The notes under the pieces were generated by a model, which made no database searches, was not told the origin of the DNA, and was given only the letters and a program-made list of their open reading frames with translations. This document shows, piece by piece, positions 1 through 8,024 of a stretch of DNA of 36,797 nucleotides. Position 1 is the stretch's first letter. Each line of letters begins with the position of its first letter. Origin of the DNA: Ignavibacteriales bacterium (GTDB taxonomy: Bacteria; Bacteroidota; Ignavibacteria; UBA10030); contig JACPUH010000039.1 in NCBI GenBank assembly GCA_016192345.1, positions 1 through 36,797 of the forward strand, in the 5' to 3' direction. Position numbers and translations under genes: made by a program.

Positions 1-29
1 AAAGGGGGCGTTTGTGTTTAGTAGCGGGG

Positions 30-60
30 GCCCGCCTACGCAAAAAACGCTTCGGCGGGC
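30..60. repeat. REP-like palindrome, GC-rich arms
   Basis: Seven-base arms GCCCGCC and GGCGGGC face each other across a 17-base loop. No gene is visible here. It looks like one of the short palindromic intergenic repeats scattered in this window rather than a terminator, since neither side has a clear T-run. Confidence 0.5.
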
Positions 61-68
61 AAGCAGGA

Positions 69-110
69 CCCTTCGACCCCTCTCAGTCTAAACGAATGAG
101 GGTCTCAGGG
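69..110. repeat. REP-like imperfect palindrome
   Basis: One arm starts CCCTTCGACCCC and the other ends GGTCTCAGGG, an imperfect inverted repeat. The asymmetry (TTCGA in one arm, TGAGA read back from the other) is the same as in the palindrome at 292-331, so the two may belong to one repeat family. No coding potential is apparent. Confidence 0.4.
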
Positions 111-143
111 TGTACTTGCATTCAGATTCGTGCTCATCCCGAT

Positions 144-185
144 AAAAATGAAGCCGCCCGGCACAAGGCCGGGCGCTTCATTTTT
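144..185 (-). terminator. Intrinsic terminator after tRNA-fMet
   Basis: A strong GC-rich hairpin (GAAGC-CGCCCGG / CCGGGCG-CTTC) is flanked by A-runs on the left and T-runs on the right. It could therefore stop transcription in both directions. It lies two bases past the tRNA 3' end, so it most likely terminates the tRNA transcript. Confidence 0.8.
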
Positions 186-186
186 G

Positions 187-259
187 TAGCGGGGGCAGGA
201 CTTGAACCTGCAACCTTCGGGTTATGAGCCCGACGAGCTTCCAATTGCTCCACCCCGCG
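187..259 (-). tRNA. tRNA-fMet (CAT), initiator
   Basis: Read on the minus strand this folds as a cloverleaf of 73 nt. The anticodon CAT lies at 226-224. Three consecutive G:C pairs close the anticodon stem (GGG-CTCATAA-CCC), and the first acceptor position is unpaired (C1 against T72). Both are hallmarks of the initiator tRNA; E. coli has C1-A72. The 3' CCA is not encoded: A73 is followed by CAAAA. The D-loop is one base shorter than in E. coli. An intrinsic terminator follows directly. Confidence 0.93.
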
Positions 260-360
260 ATGTAAGATCTAATCTTCTTTGTCTGTGGGAGGTCCTGAGC
301 GAGTCCCGTTTTGTGGGACGAGTCGAAGGACACCCCGCGATGTAAGGTCTAATCTTTTTT
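251..360. repeat. Direct repeat copying the 5' edge of the tRNA
   Basis: The sequence CACCCCGCGATGTAA and the following AATCTT stretch occur at 251-280 and again at 331-360, exactly 80 bases apart with very few differences. The first copy includes the first bases of the tRNA-fMet gene and its upstream flank; the second copy is a fragment. A palindromic element (292-331) lies between them. Confidence 0.7.
292..331. repeat. REP-like palindrome between the direct repeats
   Basis: Imperfect inverted repeat with arms beginning GTCCTGAGCGAGTCCC and ending GGGACGAGTCGAAGGAC around a short T-rich loop. It sits exactly between two copies of a tRNA-flank repeat, which suggests a mobile or recombinogenic short element. 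No ORF is inside. Confidence 0.6.
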
Positions 361-477
361 GCCTACTGGAGGCCGCGATCATAGAATCAAGACGGCACTA
401 ATATACCGACTATTAACGGTCAAGTCAAGGACTGTTCCGTTTTTCTTCCGCTCATTTTTTCGCTATACTGGAGCGTG

Positions 478-2451
478 ATGAACATAGCCGAACGTATCGA
501 TTCCATCTTTTCGGAAGATGGAACTCTCTCAACACTGCCGCAGTTCGAGTTCCGTCCGCAACAGCGTGCCATGGCACTCGCCATCGCCACCGCGTTGGAA
601 AAGAAAGGACATCTCATCATCGAAGCGCCGACCGGCGTCGGCAAGAGCCTCGCCTACCTCATCCCTGCCATCCTCCATGCCGTCCAGAAAAAACGGAAGG
701 CAATTGTCTCAACCCACACGAAGAACCTGCAGGAGCAACTCTTCAAGAAAGACCTCGAGATCGTCAAGAGTATGATCGGAAGGGAGTTCGACGCCGTGGT
801 CTTCAAGGGGCGCAGGAATTATCTCTGCACCACACGCCTCCGCAACGCACTCCAACAGCAGCGCCAACTCTTCGATACCGCGGAGTCGGAGGAGCTGCTC
901 CGCATCCAGGAGTGGTCCGAAACGACAAGGGATGGGGATGTCGAAAGCCTTCCATTCACTCCCTCCCCCACCGTATGGCAGCAAGTTTGCTCGGAAAAAG
1001 GGGCTTGCAGCACCGGTCTCTGCGGCGCCCACTGTTACTTCCAGAAAGCGAAGATCCGGGCGCGCGAAGCCTCGCTCGTGATCATTAACCACGCCCTCTT
1101 CTTTACCCTCTTCGCGATGCAGGACTCCGAAGAGTTCTTCTTGTATAAAGACGACTTTGTCATCTTCGATGAGGCGCACACGCTCGAGGCTGTCGCGGGA
1201 CTCGGCATCGGCAAGAGCATCTCCCGCGCCCAGGTCATGTTCGCCATCCATCGCCTCTACAATCCCAAGACAAAGAAAGGGCTTGTTTCAAAAATCAGGG
1301 TGAAGCATTACCGGCAACTGTGCGAAGAAGCGGAAGAGGCGGCAACCGCTTTTTTTGAAGAGGTTCAGATGGCAGCCAATGCCCTTGGACCAAGATCCAA
1401 TACCCTGCGAATCCGTACCCCCCGGTTCGTTGCCGACACGGTGAGCGGACCCCTGCACAATCTCCAAAAAGGGATCAAGGAACTGGAGGAGGAGGAAAAA
1501 ACAAAGATCAGCAAGGAGGAACTCGCGGCGGCGAAACGGCTGGTGTGGGAGGCAGAGGTGCTCATCCAGGAATTTCTCGCCCAACCCGATGCCGGCATGA
1601 CCTATTGGGTCGAGATCTCAACCGGCAGATATTCAAACGTCCAGCTCCACGCCGCACCGACAAGCATCGCCGAAAGCATCGCTCCTAAATTATTCAAAGA
1701 GGGGACCTCAGTCATTATGACGAGCGCGACACTCTCCGTCGAGGGTTCGCTGGAATACTACCAGAGACGTCTGGGGGCTTCAAGCGCCGGAACGCTCATC
1801 CTCGACACCCCTTTTAATTTCTGGAAACAAATGCGCGTCGCCCTCGCCAAACCCATGCCTCCTCCCGACGATCCCTCCTTTGAAGAGGCGCTCCCCGGTT
1901 GGATCCACCGTTCCGTGGCCCGCTCCCAGGGCAAAGCTTTGGTCCTTTTCACAAGCTCCGTTCTCCTGAGAAAGATCGCCCATCAACTGCAGGACCGGCT
2001 AGAATCGGACGGGCTGACGTTGCTGGTGCAAGATGGAAAGCGATCACGGCACGCCTTGCTTGAGGAGTTTAAATCGGATATCCACTCCGTCCTGTTCGGC
2101 CTCGACAGTTTCTGGATGGGGGTTGACGTGCCGGGAGAGGCGCTTGAACACGTCATCATCACACGCCTCCCCTTCTCCGTCCCGGATCACCCGCTGGTCG
2201 AATCGCGCATCGAGTTGATCACCAAACGGAACGGGAATGCATTTTTCGAATTCACGCTGCCGGAGGCGGTGCTCAAGTTCCGTCAGGGGGTCGGAAGACT
2301 CATCCGCTCGAAGACCGACATCGGCATGATCACCATACTCGATTCGCGGGTTCTTTCAAAGCAATATGGGCGGGTGTTCCTGCAGTCGATCCCGCGGTGC
2401 CCTGTTGAGATACTGACATCACAGGGGGTTGAGGAAGTGGAAGAATTCTGA
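478..2451 (+). CDS. dinG: DinG-family ATP-dependent DNA helicase (XPD-like, Fe-S)
   Basis: Superfamily 2 5'-to-3' DNA helicase of the DinG/XPD group, which unwinds forked, D-loop or R-loop DNA in repair and in replication-transcription conflicts. Visible motifs are Walker A (EAPTGVGKS, about residues 49-57), the DEAH box (FDEAHT, about 230-235), motif III (TSATLS) and motif VI (QGVGRLIRS) near the C-terminus. Cysteines near 117, 171, 177, 182 and 186 lie between Walker A and the DEAH box, where the family holds its 4Fe-4S cluster. Length 657 aa, close to the 636-716 aa of E. coli YoaA and DinG. The ATG at 478 is preferred over the GTG at 475 because GGAG at 470-473 is four bases upstream. It stands alone, convergent with the sugar-transport operon. 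Confidence 0.92.
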   Translation: MNIAERIDSIFSEDGTLSTLPQFEFRPQQRAMALAIATALEKKGHLIIEAPTGVGKSLAYLIPAILHAVQKKRKAIVSTHTKNLQEQLFKKDLEIVKSMIGREFDAVVFKGRRNYLCTTRLRNALQQQRQLFDTAESEELLRIQEWSETTRDGDVESLPFTPSPTVWQQVCSEKGACSTGLCGAHCYFQKAKIRAREASLVIINHALFFTLFAMQDSEEFFLYKDDFVIFDEAHTLEAVAGLGIGKSISRAQVMFAIHRLYNPKTKKGLVSKIRVKHYRQLCEEAEEAATAFFEEVQMAANALGPRSNTLRIRTPRFVADTVSGPLHNLQKGIKELEEEEKTKISKEELAAAKRLVWEAEVLIQEFLAQPDAGMTYWVEISTGRYSNVQLHAAPTSIAESIAPKLFKEGTSVIMTSATLSVEGSLEYYQRRLGASSAGTLILDTPFNFWKQMRVALAKPMPPPDDPSFEEALPGWIHRSVARSQGKALVLFTSSVLLRKIAHQLQDRLESDGLTLLVQDGKRSRHALLEEFKSDIHSVLFGLDSFWMGVDVPGEALEHVIITRLPFSVPDHPLVESRIELITKRNGNAFFEFTLPEAVLKFRQGVGRLIRSKTDIGMITILDSRVLSKQYGRVFLQSIPRCPVEILTSQGVEEVEEF

Positions 2452-2470
2452 ACCCCGCCCCAGAAAAATA

Positions 2471-2553
2471 TCCCACGAATCTGCGCGAATCCTCGCAAAG
2501 GGTACGTGAGATGCGCGTTCCCATAAAAAACCATTCGCGTAGATTCGTGGGGA
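2471..2553. repeat. Long inverted repeat between convergent genes
   Basis: Arms of about 20 bases (2471-2490, starting TCCCACGAATCTGCGCGAAT, and 2533-2553, its near reverse complement) are separated by 42 bases. They differ by about one substitution and one extra C. The element fills the gap between the helicase (+) and the permease (-). It could act as a bidirectional transcription barrier or be a dispersed palindromic repeat. The rest of the 157-base gap shows nothing else. Confidence 0.65.
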
Positions 2554-2608
2554 TCTTTATTCTGCATACTCAGGATACGACCAACTCACGAACGCAGGTC
2601 GGTTCCTC

Positions 2609-3454
2609 CTACCCCTTAATCCCCGTCATCACCACCCCCCGCACAAACCATTTCTGGGCGAGAACGAAGAGCACAAGCATCGGCACGATGCTGAGCATGG
2701 ATCCGGCCATGAGCAGATCATGCCGGGCCACCATCTCCCCCGCCTGAAGACTTGCAAGCCCAACCGTCAGCGTCATCTTCTCAACGCTCGAGAGATAGAT
2801 CACCGGACCGAGGAGATCGTTCCAATAGCTCATGAACGTGAAGAGACCAAGGGTAGCGAGGGCCGGCTTGGCCAGCGGAAGGATAATCTGCCAGTAGATG
2901 CGGAACCGGCCGCATCCGTCGATCCGCGCGGCATCCTCCAGGTCACGGGGAATACTCTCGAAGAACTGGCGCAACAAGAAGGTTCCAAACGCCCCTCCCA
3001 GGAACGCCGGAACGATCAGCGCGTTATGCGAGTCGATCCATCCAAGGCTCTTCATGATCAGGAAGACCGGGATCATCGTCACCTGCGCTGGGATCATCAT
3101 AGTGGCCAACAGCACGCCATACAGGAGTCCCTTCCCGCGGAACTGCATCCGGGCAAACGCGTAGGCAGCCAGGGAACAACTCAGCAACTGGCCGATCGTT
3201 GCGAGCGCGGAGATTTTGAAACTGTTGAGGAAGAATTGGGAAACGGACAGCCCCTTGAGGATCGTTTCATAGTTTTCAAAATGAGGGGGCGATGGAATGA
3301 GCTCAGGAGGATAACGGAAGATAGCGGCTTGTGTTTTGAGTGATGTCGACAGCATCCAGAGGAACGGTCCCAGCATCAGGAGGGCGATCAACCCGAGAAT
3401 CAGGTAGGAGATCGCGTTTGTGAAATTCCTTCCAGACGATCGTCGTTCACCCAA
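2609..3454 (-). CDS. Carbohydrate ABC transporter permease, MalG/CUT1 type
   Basis: Inner-membrane permease subunit of a CUT1 sugar importer. Six hydrophobic segments are visible, and the cytoplasmic EAA loop reads LEDAARIDGCGRFRIYWQIILP, which contacts the ATPase. The C-terminal part (VRGVVMTGIKG) is typical of MalG/UgpE relatives. The TTG at 3454 is chosen because GGTGGG lies just upstream and the codon overlaps the end of the upstream permease; another TTG at 3490 would overlap that gene by 44 bases and lacks a ribosome-binding site. Last gene of the operon. No ATP-binding subunit lies nearby, so a shared MsmK/UgpC-type ATPase elsewhere is inferred. The sugar is unknown. Confidence 0.9.
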   Translation of the reverse strand: MGERRSSGRNFTNAISYLILGLIALLMLGPFLWMLSTSLKTQAAIFRYPPELIPSPPHFENYETILKGLSVSQFFLNSFKISALATIGQLLSCSLAAYAFARMQFRGKGLLYGVLLATMMIPAQVTMIPVFLIMKSLGWIDSHNALIVPAFLGGAFGTFLLRQFFESIPRDLEDAARIDGCGRFRIYWQIILPLAKPALATLGLFTFMSYWNDLLGPVIYLSSVEKMTLTVGLASLQAGEMVARHDLLMAGSMLSIVPMLVLFVLAQKWFVRGVVMTGIKG

Positions 3455-4361
3455 TGAACACCCACCGTTTCTGTAGTCGAAACTGCGCAAAGGTGATCAC
3501 GGCAATGATGGCAAACAGGACGTACGACATTGCTGCCGCATAACCCATCTTGAAGAACTGGAAGACATTCTGGTAGATGAAAAAACTCAGGGTCATGGTC
3601 GCGTTCGCGGGTCCCCCTTTCGTCATCACGTACGTCTGCTCGAACACCTGGAACGAATTGATCAGCGTGATGACCAGGACGAAGAACATCGTGGGGGAAA
3701 GCATGGGGAGCGTGACATTCCGGAACTGCGCCCACTTCCCTGCACCATCCAGTCCGGCCGCCTCATACAGCTCATCCGGAATCCCCTGCAATCCGGCAAG
3801 GAAGATCACCATGCTGTACCCCGTGGTTTTCCATACGGCTACCAGCACCATCGCCGGCATCGCCCAACCGGAGTCTGCCAGCCACGCAGGCCCTTGAATG
3901 CCGAAAAGGGATTTGAGCAGATAGTTCAGGAGCCCGTACTCCGGATTATACATCCAACTCCACACCAGCGCAACCGCGATCATGGAGGAAACGACCGGGA
4001 AGAAATAGACGGTCCGGAAGAACGCTATCCCCTTGAGCCGCTGGTTGACCAGGAGGGCAAGCGCCAGGGAGGTCAAGATGGTCAACGGCACGTAGAGGAG
4101 GGTGAAGTACCAGGTATTCCAGAATACGGTCCAGAACAATTCCGAACGAAACATAAGCCGATAATTCTCAACCCCGATCCACTCGGGGGATGTGATGATA
4201 TCCCACCGGCTGAAGCTGATCAGCAGTGAACCGACCACCGCTCCGGCAGAAAAGAGGAGCAAGCCAATAACCGTTGGGACAAGATAGAGATACGGCTCGG
4301 CAACCCGGGCAATGGAACGCATTCTTTTTATGTATGTGGGATCAAAATAACTCACGGTCAA
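3447..4361 (-). CDS. Carbohydrate ABC transporter permease, MalF/UgpA type
   Basis: First permease of the CUT1 sugar importer. It has an N-terminal membrane segment (YLYLVPTVIGLLLFSAGAVV) and five more, with the EAA motif ELYEAAGLDGAGKWAQFRNVTLP, and ends KRWVFIG in the family style. The TTG start at 4361 overlaps the stop of the enolase-superfamily gene (TTGA), implying translational coupling; an in-frame ATG at 4322 is a less likely alternative. It pairs with the downstream MalG-type permease, which it overlaps by about eight bases. At 304 aa it matches the usual 280-310 aa of this subunit. Confidence 0.9.
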   Translation of the reverse strand: MTVSYFDPTYIKRMRSIARVAEPYLYLVPTVIGLLLFSAGAVVGSLLISFSRWDIITSPEWIGVENYRLMFRSELFWTVFWNTWYFTLLYVPLTILTSLALALLVNQRLKGIAFFRTVYFFPVVSSMIAVALVWSWMYNPEYGLLNYLLKSLFGIQGPAWLADSGWAMPAMVLVAVWKTTGYSMVIFLAGLQGIPDELYEAAGLDGAGKWAQFRNVTLPMLSPTMFFVLVITLINSFQVFEQTYVMTKGGPANATMTLSFFIYQNVFQFFKMGYAAAMSYVLFAIIAVITFAQFRLQKRWVFIG

Positions 4362-5479
4362 TCCTTCACCCGGTAGCGTTCTATTTTTTCCGGATCGGGC
4401 TCGACACCCAGTCCGGCTCCCATCGGCGGATGCACCTCCCGACCGGGAAATTCAAAGGAGCCCGCGACCATATCGTCCCGAAGGAACTGCGGCCCGTTCA
4501 AATCGACCGGAACATCCACCTTGAACGAGGAAAAGACATGGACGCTCGCCATAAGCGAGATCCGTCCTTCGGTCAATCCGCTTCCCAGCAACAGCAGCCC
4601 TTCGTCGCGCGCCATGACGGCCATCTGTTTCGCCCAATAGATCCCCCCAACCCTGCACACCTTGATCACAAGTCCGTTAATGGCTTTCAATTTAATAATT
4701 TGCACCAGGTCCCGCGGCGAATAGATCGATTCATCCAACGCGATCGGAATCCCGGAATGCCGAACAAGATCGCGGTAGCCGGTGATGTCGTTCGCCGCCA
4801 GCGGCTGTTCAAGGACGTGAACTCCAAAGTTTGCCATCGCTGTTGAAAACCGGACCGCCTCATCAAACTGCCATCCCTGGTTGGCGTCGATCCACAGGTA
4901 TTTTCCCCCTGCTACCTTTGAGATCTCCCCTACCATGTCAAGATCGATCTCCGGCCTGATGCCGGTCTTCACCTTGAAACCGTGATATCCGAGCTCCAAT
5001 CCCTCGACGGTCTGCGCAACGGCTTCATCAATCGTCGTCGCCGAAACAACATACCCAAGCTTCACTCCCGAAGTTCCGTCCCCTCCAAGCATCGCGCTCA
5101 AAGAGAGATTCCGTTTCTTCCCGACCAGATCGTGCAGGGCGATGTCGATAGCCGACTTCGCAATCGGCTGGCCGATCTGCACCCCGGGGGCGATCACGGT
5201 GTCCATGATTTTGTGAATCCCCTCGAGATTGAACTCATCCATCCCCAGGAGGGCAGGAGCAAGATAGGTCCGGATCGTTGTTACCACCGTCTCGGGTGTT
5301 TCATATGACCATCGGGGGCTCGGCCTCGCCTCCCCCCAGCCGACGACGCCGTTTTCATCCTTAAGTTTTACCAGAATGTGGGGCGCACCGGACGCTGGAT
5401 CGGATGCCACCCCACGTGACAGCTTCAAAATCCTCGCAATGGGGAGAAGCAAGCGAATGACTTCAATAGATTGAATCAT
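4358..5479 (-). CDS. Mandelate racemase/muconate lactonizing enzyme family protein (enolase superfamily)
   Basis: Mg-dependent enolase-superfamily enzyme that abstracts the proton alpha to a carboxylate: dehydration, cycloisomerisation or epimerisation. An N-terminal capping domain is followed by a barrel with KVK (K169 and K171), metal ligands D198 (WIDANQGW), E224 (EQP) and D249 (ALDES), and K273 (IKVCRVGG). Lysines on both sides of the active site put it in the muconate-lactonizing subgroup, which includes dipeptide epimerases and sugar-acid enzymes. The ATG at 5479 gives the usual family start (MIQSIEVIRL); an ATG at 5518 would add 13 residues. It lies between the solute-binding protein and the permeases, so it probably acts on the imported compound. 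The exact substrate cannot be read from sequence. Confidence 0.88.
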   Translation of the reverse strand: MIQSIEVIRLLLPIARILKLSRGVASDPASGAPHILVKLKDENGVVGWGEARPSPRWSYETPETVVTTIRTYLAPALLGMDEFNLEGIHKIMDTVIAPGVQIGQPIAKSAIDIALHDLVGKKRNLSLSAMLGGDGTSGVKLGYVVSATTIDEAVAQTVEGLELGYHGFKVKTGIRPEIDLDMVGEISKVAGGKYLWIDANQGWQFDEAVRFSTAMANFGVHVLEQPLAANDITGYRDLVRHSGIPIALDESIYSPRDLVQIIKLKAINGLVIKVCRVGGIYWAKQMAVMARDEGLLLLGSGLTEGRISLMASVHVFSSFKVDVPVDLNGPQFLRDDMVAGSFEFPGREVHPPMGAGLGVEPDPEKIERYRVKD

Positions 5480-5533
5480 GATTGACTTCTTATTTGGTTC
5501 TTGTGCGGACTGGAACATATGGGCCGATGTCCA

Positions 5534-6811
5534 TCACCGGTAGGCCCACTCGAGCACGTTGTTAATGCGGCGCTCGGCATCCTTCGTAAACTGCTCCACC
5601 GTTTTTTTCCCCTGGATCATCAACTGGAGCACGGGGGTCAGGTTGTTATCACGCCATTCCTGCCAGCCGGGACTGAAAAGGGGGAACGATTGCGATTGCG
5701 CCAGCTCCACGAGAGCCCGCCGGTTATATCGCGGCTCCGAATGGAGCCACTCGGAAGACTCGGCGTGAGGACGGTAAACAGGCATCAACCCCAGATACTG
5801 GCGATCGATCGTTTGCACGGGACTTTTGGTGATGATCCACTTCAGCAACTCCCACGCCTCGTCGGGATGAGGAGAATTGTGCGGTATCAGGAACGCCATG
5901 GAATACCGGCGTGAAAGTCTCTTTCCACCCGGACCTTTTGGAGGGACGACGAGGTCCCATCGGATCCCCGTCCCTTCAAGATTGAAGGAGCCGTGCGAAC
6001 CAATCAGGTTCATCGCGGCCCTGCGCGAAACGAATGGTTCCCATGGATTGATGAAGGTGGTGACGTTCGATGCGATCCGGTCGGTGCGGAAGATATCACG
6101 GACAAAACGAAACGCTTCCTGCGTCGCAGGTTCGGTCATGACAGCGCGGTTCCCCTGCTCGTTCAGGGTTCTTCCGCCGAGCGAGTAAACCACTGTCTCG
6201 AGCCCGGTGTAGTGAATATCGAACTGCAGCCCCCATTGCTCCGGATTGCCGTCGCCATCCCGATCGATCGTCAGTTGCTTTCCGGCCCTGAGGAGGTCGG
6301 CATACGTCCACGAGGTATCCGGGTACGATTCCCCGGCGGCGTCGAACAGGTCTTTATTGTAGAAGAGGACTGTCAGGCCGATCGCCACCGGAAAGCCGAA
6401 CAGCTCGTCATCCTGTTGCGCGGTCCCCTGCCATTCACGGAATGCGTCATGATAGAATGATACGGTATCGAAATCCCGGGCCACGTACGGCATCAGGTTG
6501 CGACCGTACTTCCGGTGGATGAGCTCCTGGCCGAACCAATCCTCTGCGAACATCAGGTCGGCTACCCGGAGTCCGGAGGCCATCGAGGTGAGTGACTTTG
6601 AAACATAGAGGGAGTATGGTGAGGTCTCGAGGACGACGCGGATGGTGGGGTGCGCTTGTTCGAATGGTTTGATAATCTCCTCCTCCCACAACTTCCTGTC
6701 GCGCTCCATCCAATGGTACAGCTTGAGCGTGACCCTCCCATCCTCCTTCGGTGGTTCACCGGAGCAGGAGAGAAACATCGAGGCAATAAGTATGGGAAGG
6801 AGGATTCTCAA
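5534..6811 (-). CDS. Sugar ABC transporter solute-binding lipoprotein
   Basis: Periplasmic binding lipoprotein of the CUT1 importer (SBP_bac_1, MalE-like). A short signal peptide ends in a lipobox FLSC with Cys16 as the lipid anchor. The mature part begins with the typical VTLKLYHWMERD strand and contains the family stretches AIGLTVLFYNKDLFDAAG and MAFLIPHNSPHPDEAWELLKWI. Length 425 aa is normal. Start is TTG at 6811, with AGGTGA about seven bases upstream; there is no ATG giving a signal peptide. It is the first gene of the transport operon; the 313-base gap upstream carries palindromic repeats and may hold its promoter. Confidence 0.88.
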   Translation of the reverse strand: MRILLPILIASMFLSCSGEPPKEDGRVTLKLYHWMERDRKLWEEEIIKPFEQAHPTIRVVLETSPYSLYVSKSLTSMASGLRVADLMFAEDWFGQELIHRKYGRNLMPYVARDFDTVSFYHDAFREWQGTAQQDDELFGFPVAIGLTVLFYNKDLFDAAGESYPDTSWTYADLLRAGKQLTIDRDGDGNPEQWGLQFDIHYTGLETVVYSLGGRTLNEQGNRAVMTEPATQEAFRFVRDIFRTDRIASNVTTFINPWEPFVSRRAAMNLIGSHGSFNLEGTGIRWDLVVPPKGPGGKRLSRRYSMAFLIPHNSPHPDEAWELLKWIITKSPVQTIDRQYLGLMPVYRPHAESSEWLHSEPRYNRRALVELAQSQSFPLFSPGWQEWRDNNLTPVLQLMIQGKKTVEQFTKDAERRINNVLEWAYR

Positions 6812-6826
6812 GCGGTTTCACCTCAT

Positions 6827-6979
6827 AGGCCGTCCAAAAAGTTCTAATTGCCTTTGGTACGTCGTGAAGAGTTGATGAATTTCGTTCGATTTCGGAATTC
6901 CATCGTGGGCGAGAAGACTTCTCGCCCTACCCGCCCGACTGCCTGAGGCAATCAGGCGGGCGGGCATTTTGGACGGCCT
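6827..6979. mobile_element. Possible MITE-like element with 13-bp perfect terminal inverted repeats
   Basis: The 13-mer AGGCCGTCCAAAA at 6827-6839 is matched perfectly by its reverse complement TTTTGGACGGCCT at 6967-6979. Inside lie a 21-base palindrome (6907-6927) and a GC-rich hairpin (6930-6964, arms around CCCGCCC and GGGCGGG). No ORF is inside. The left end overlaps the leader of the solute-binding gene, including its ribosome-binding site area. No flanking target duplication is obvious. Confidence 0.45.
6908..6926. repeat. 19-bp palindrome, copy 1
   Basis: GGCGAGAAGACTTCTCGCC, with GTAG beside the repeat when read on the minus strand. It shares its outer arms and size with the palindrome at 7053-7071, so the two are copies of one family. 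Confidence 0.55.
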
Positions 6980-7052
6980 CCACCCCTGGTGCTCTTCACG
7001 ATCTTATTCGCTCCATGCCTTTACTCGTGCGAGTCGTGAATTGGCTATGTAG

Positions 7053-7071
7053 GGCGAGACGCCGTCTCGCC
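7053..7071. repeat. 19-bp palindrome, copy 2
   Basis: GGCGAGACGCCGTCTCGCC, preceded by GTAG. The outer GGCGAGA/TCTCGCC arms match the palindrome at 6908-6926 while the centre differs, as expected of a stem kept by pairing. The remaining bases between 6980 and 7124 show no gene. Confidence 0.55.
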
Positions 7072-7124
7072 AACGTCGAAGAGACTGTCTGACCTACATC
7101 TTCCCCACAATCCGGGCAGTAGCA

Positions 7125-7997
7125 TCAATAATACCGCTTCTGCTTCTTCGCGAGTTCCAGGTATTCCTTGCCGTAGAGATCGAGACGGGTGATGCTCTGG
7201 AGATCCTCCCGCATTCGGTCTGGTTCGCGGATAAGGACGCAACCCGACGTGAGGCGCACCTCATCGAGGTCGATATCGGCGAAGGCGACGCCGTGGCGCC
7301 GACCCGTTTGTGCGATCACGTCGCCGTTATGGTCAATGATCCGCCCGGTAGCCGGCCGGTATCTGCCGCTGTACGCCGCATAGGGGGGATGGTTGGCGAG
7401 GTTGGATTCCACCATGATCAATGAGTTGTCCAAGGCCCGGGCCGTGAGCTGCGTGCGAAGCGATTCCTGGGTGGGACCATGGGAAACCGTCGGCCAGAAG
7501 ACCACCTCCGCCCCTTTCATCGCGTAAATGCGGGGTATTTCAGGAAAATAAATATCCATACAGATCATCACGGCAACCGTCCCGAAATCCAGTTTGAACA
7601 CCGGAAGCTCATCGGCCGGCGTCACGTGCTTGCTTTCCTCTGCCGTAGGTTGAACTTTCCGGTAAAACCCAACGACAGTTCCTTTCCGGTCGATAACCGT
7701 GGCCTGATTATAAACACGCTTCCCGTCCCGCACAAGATACGGAGCAACCAGGTTGATCTTGTTTTCCTTTGCGGCAGCACGAAAAACCCTGGTCCACTCA
7801 CCCGGATATTCCTCCGCAGCGTATTCATACTTCGGAGCCACATTTGCAGTCGTGACCATCTCCGGCAGACAGAGAATATCCGCCCCCTTGTTTGCCGCCA
7901 TGGCAATGTACTCTGCTGAGCGATCCAAATTCATCCGGACCGAGTGAGGAGTATCCTCCACCAGGAACGAGGTCGTGGCAATCCTGACTTGACGCAT
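7125..7997 (-). CDS. Carbon-nitrogen hydrolase (nitrilase superfamily)
   Basis: Cytoplasmic amidase/nitrilase-fold enzyme that hydrolyses a non-peptide C-N bond. The Glu-Lys-Cys triad is complete: E46 in LCLPEM, K114 in FYRKVQP and C146 in MICMDIYFPE. A second glutamate of the family is plausibly in PTAEES. Length 290 aa is normal. Start ATG at 7997, with AGAAAGG about nine bases upstream. It follows the VCBS-repeat gene by 27 bases and is therefore probably cotranscribed with it and the Gfo/Idh gene. It may be an omega-amidase, N-carbamoyl or other amidase; the substrate is unknown. Confidence 0.9.
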   Translation of the reverse strand: MRQVRIATTSFLVEDTPHSVRMNLDRSAEYIAMAANKGADILCLPEMVTTANVAPKYEYAAEEYPGEWTRVFRAAAKENKINLVAPYLVRDGKRVYNQATVIDRKGTVVGFYRKVQPTAEESKHVTPADELPVFKLDFGTVAVMICMDIYFPEIPRIYAMKGAEVVFWPTVSHGPTQESLRTQLTARALDNSLIMVESNLANHPPYAAYSGRYRPATGRIIDHNGDVIAQTGRRHGVAFADIDLDEVRLTSGCVLIREPDRMREDLQSITRLDLYGKEYLELAKKQKRYY

Positions 7998-8024
7998 ACG
8001 AGCAGCCTTTCTCCCATGAATGTG

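Noticed and set aside
12..227. Open frame of 71 codons over the tRNA, ending in VAGAGLEPATFGL
   Set aside because: The peptide is a well-known spurious reading across tRNA antisense sequence; the tRNA explains it.
30..331. CRISPR array
   Set aside because: The repeats are a few different palindromes, not regularly spaced identical repeats with spacers, and no cas gene is present.
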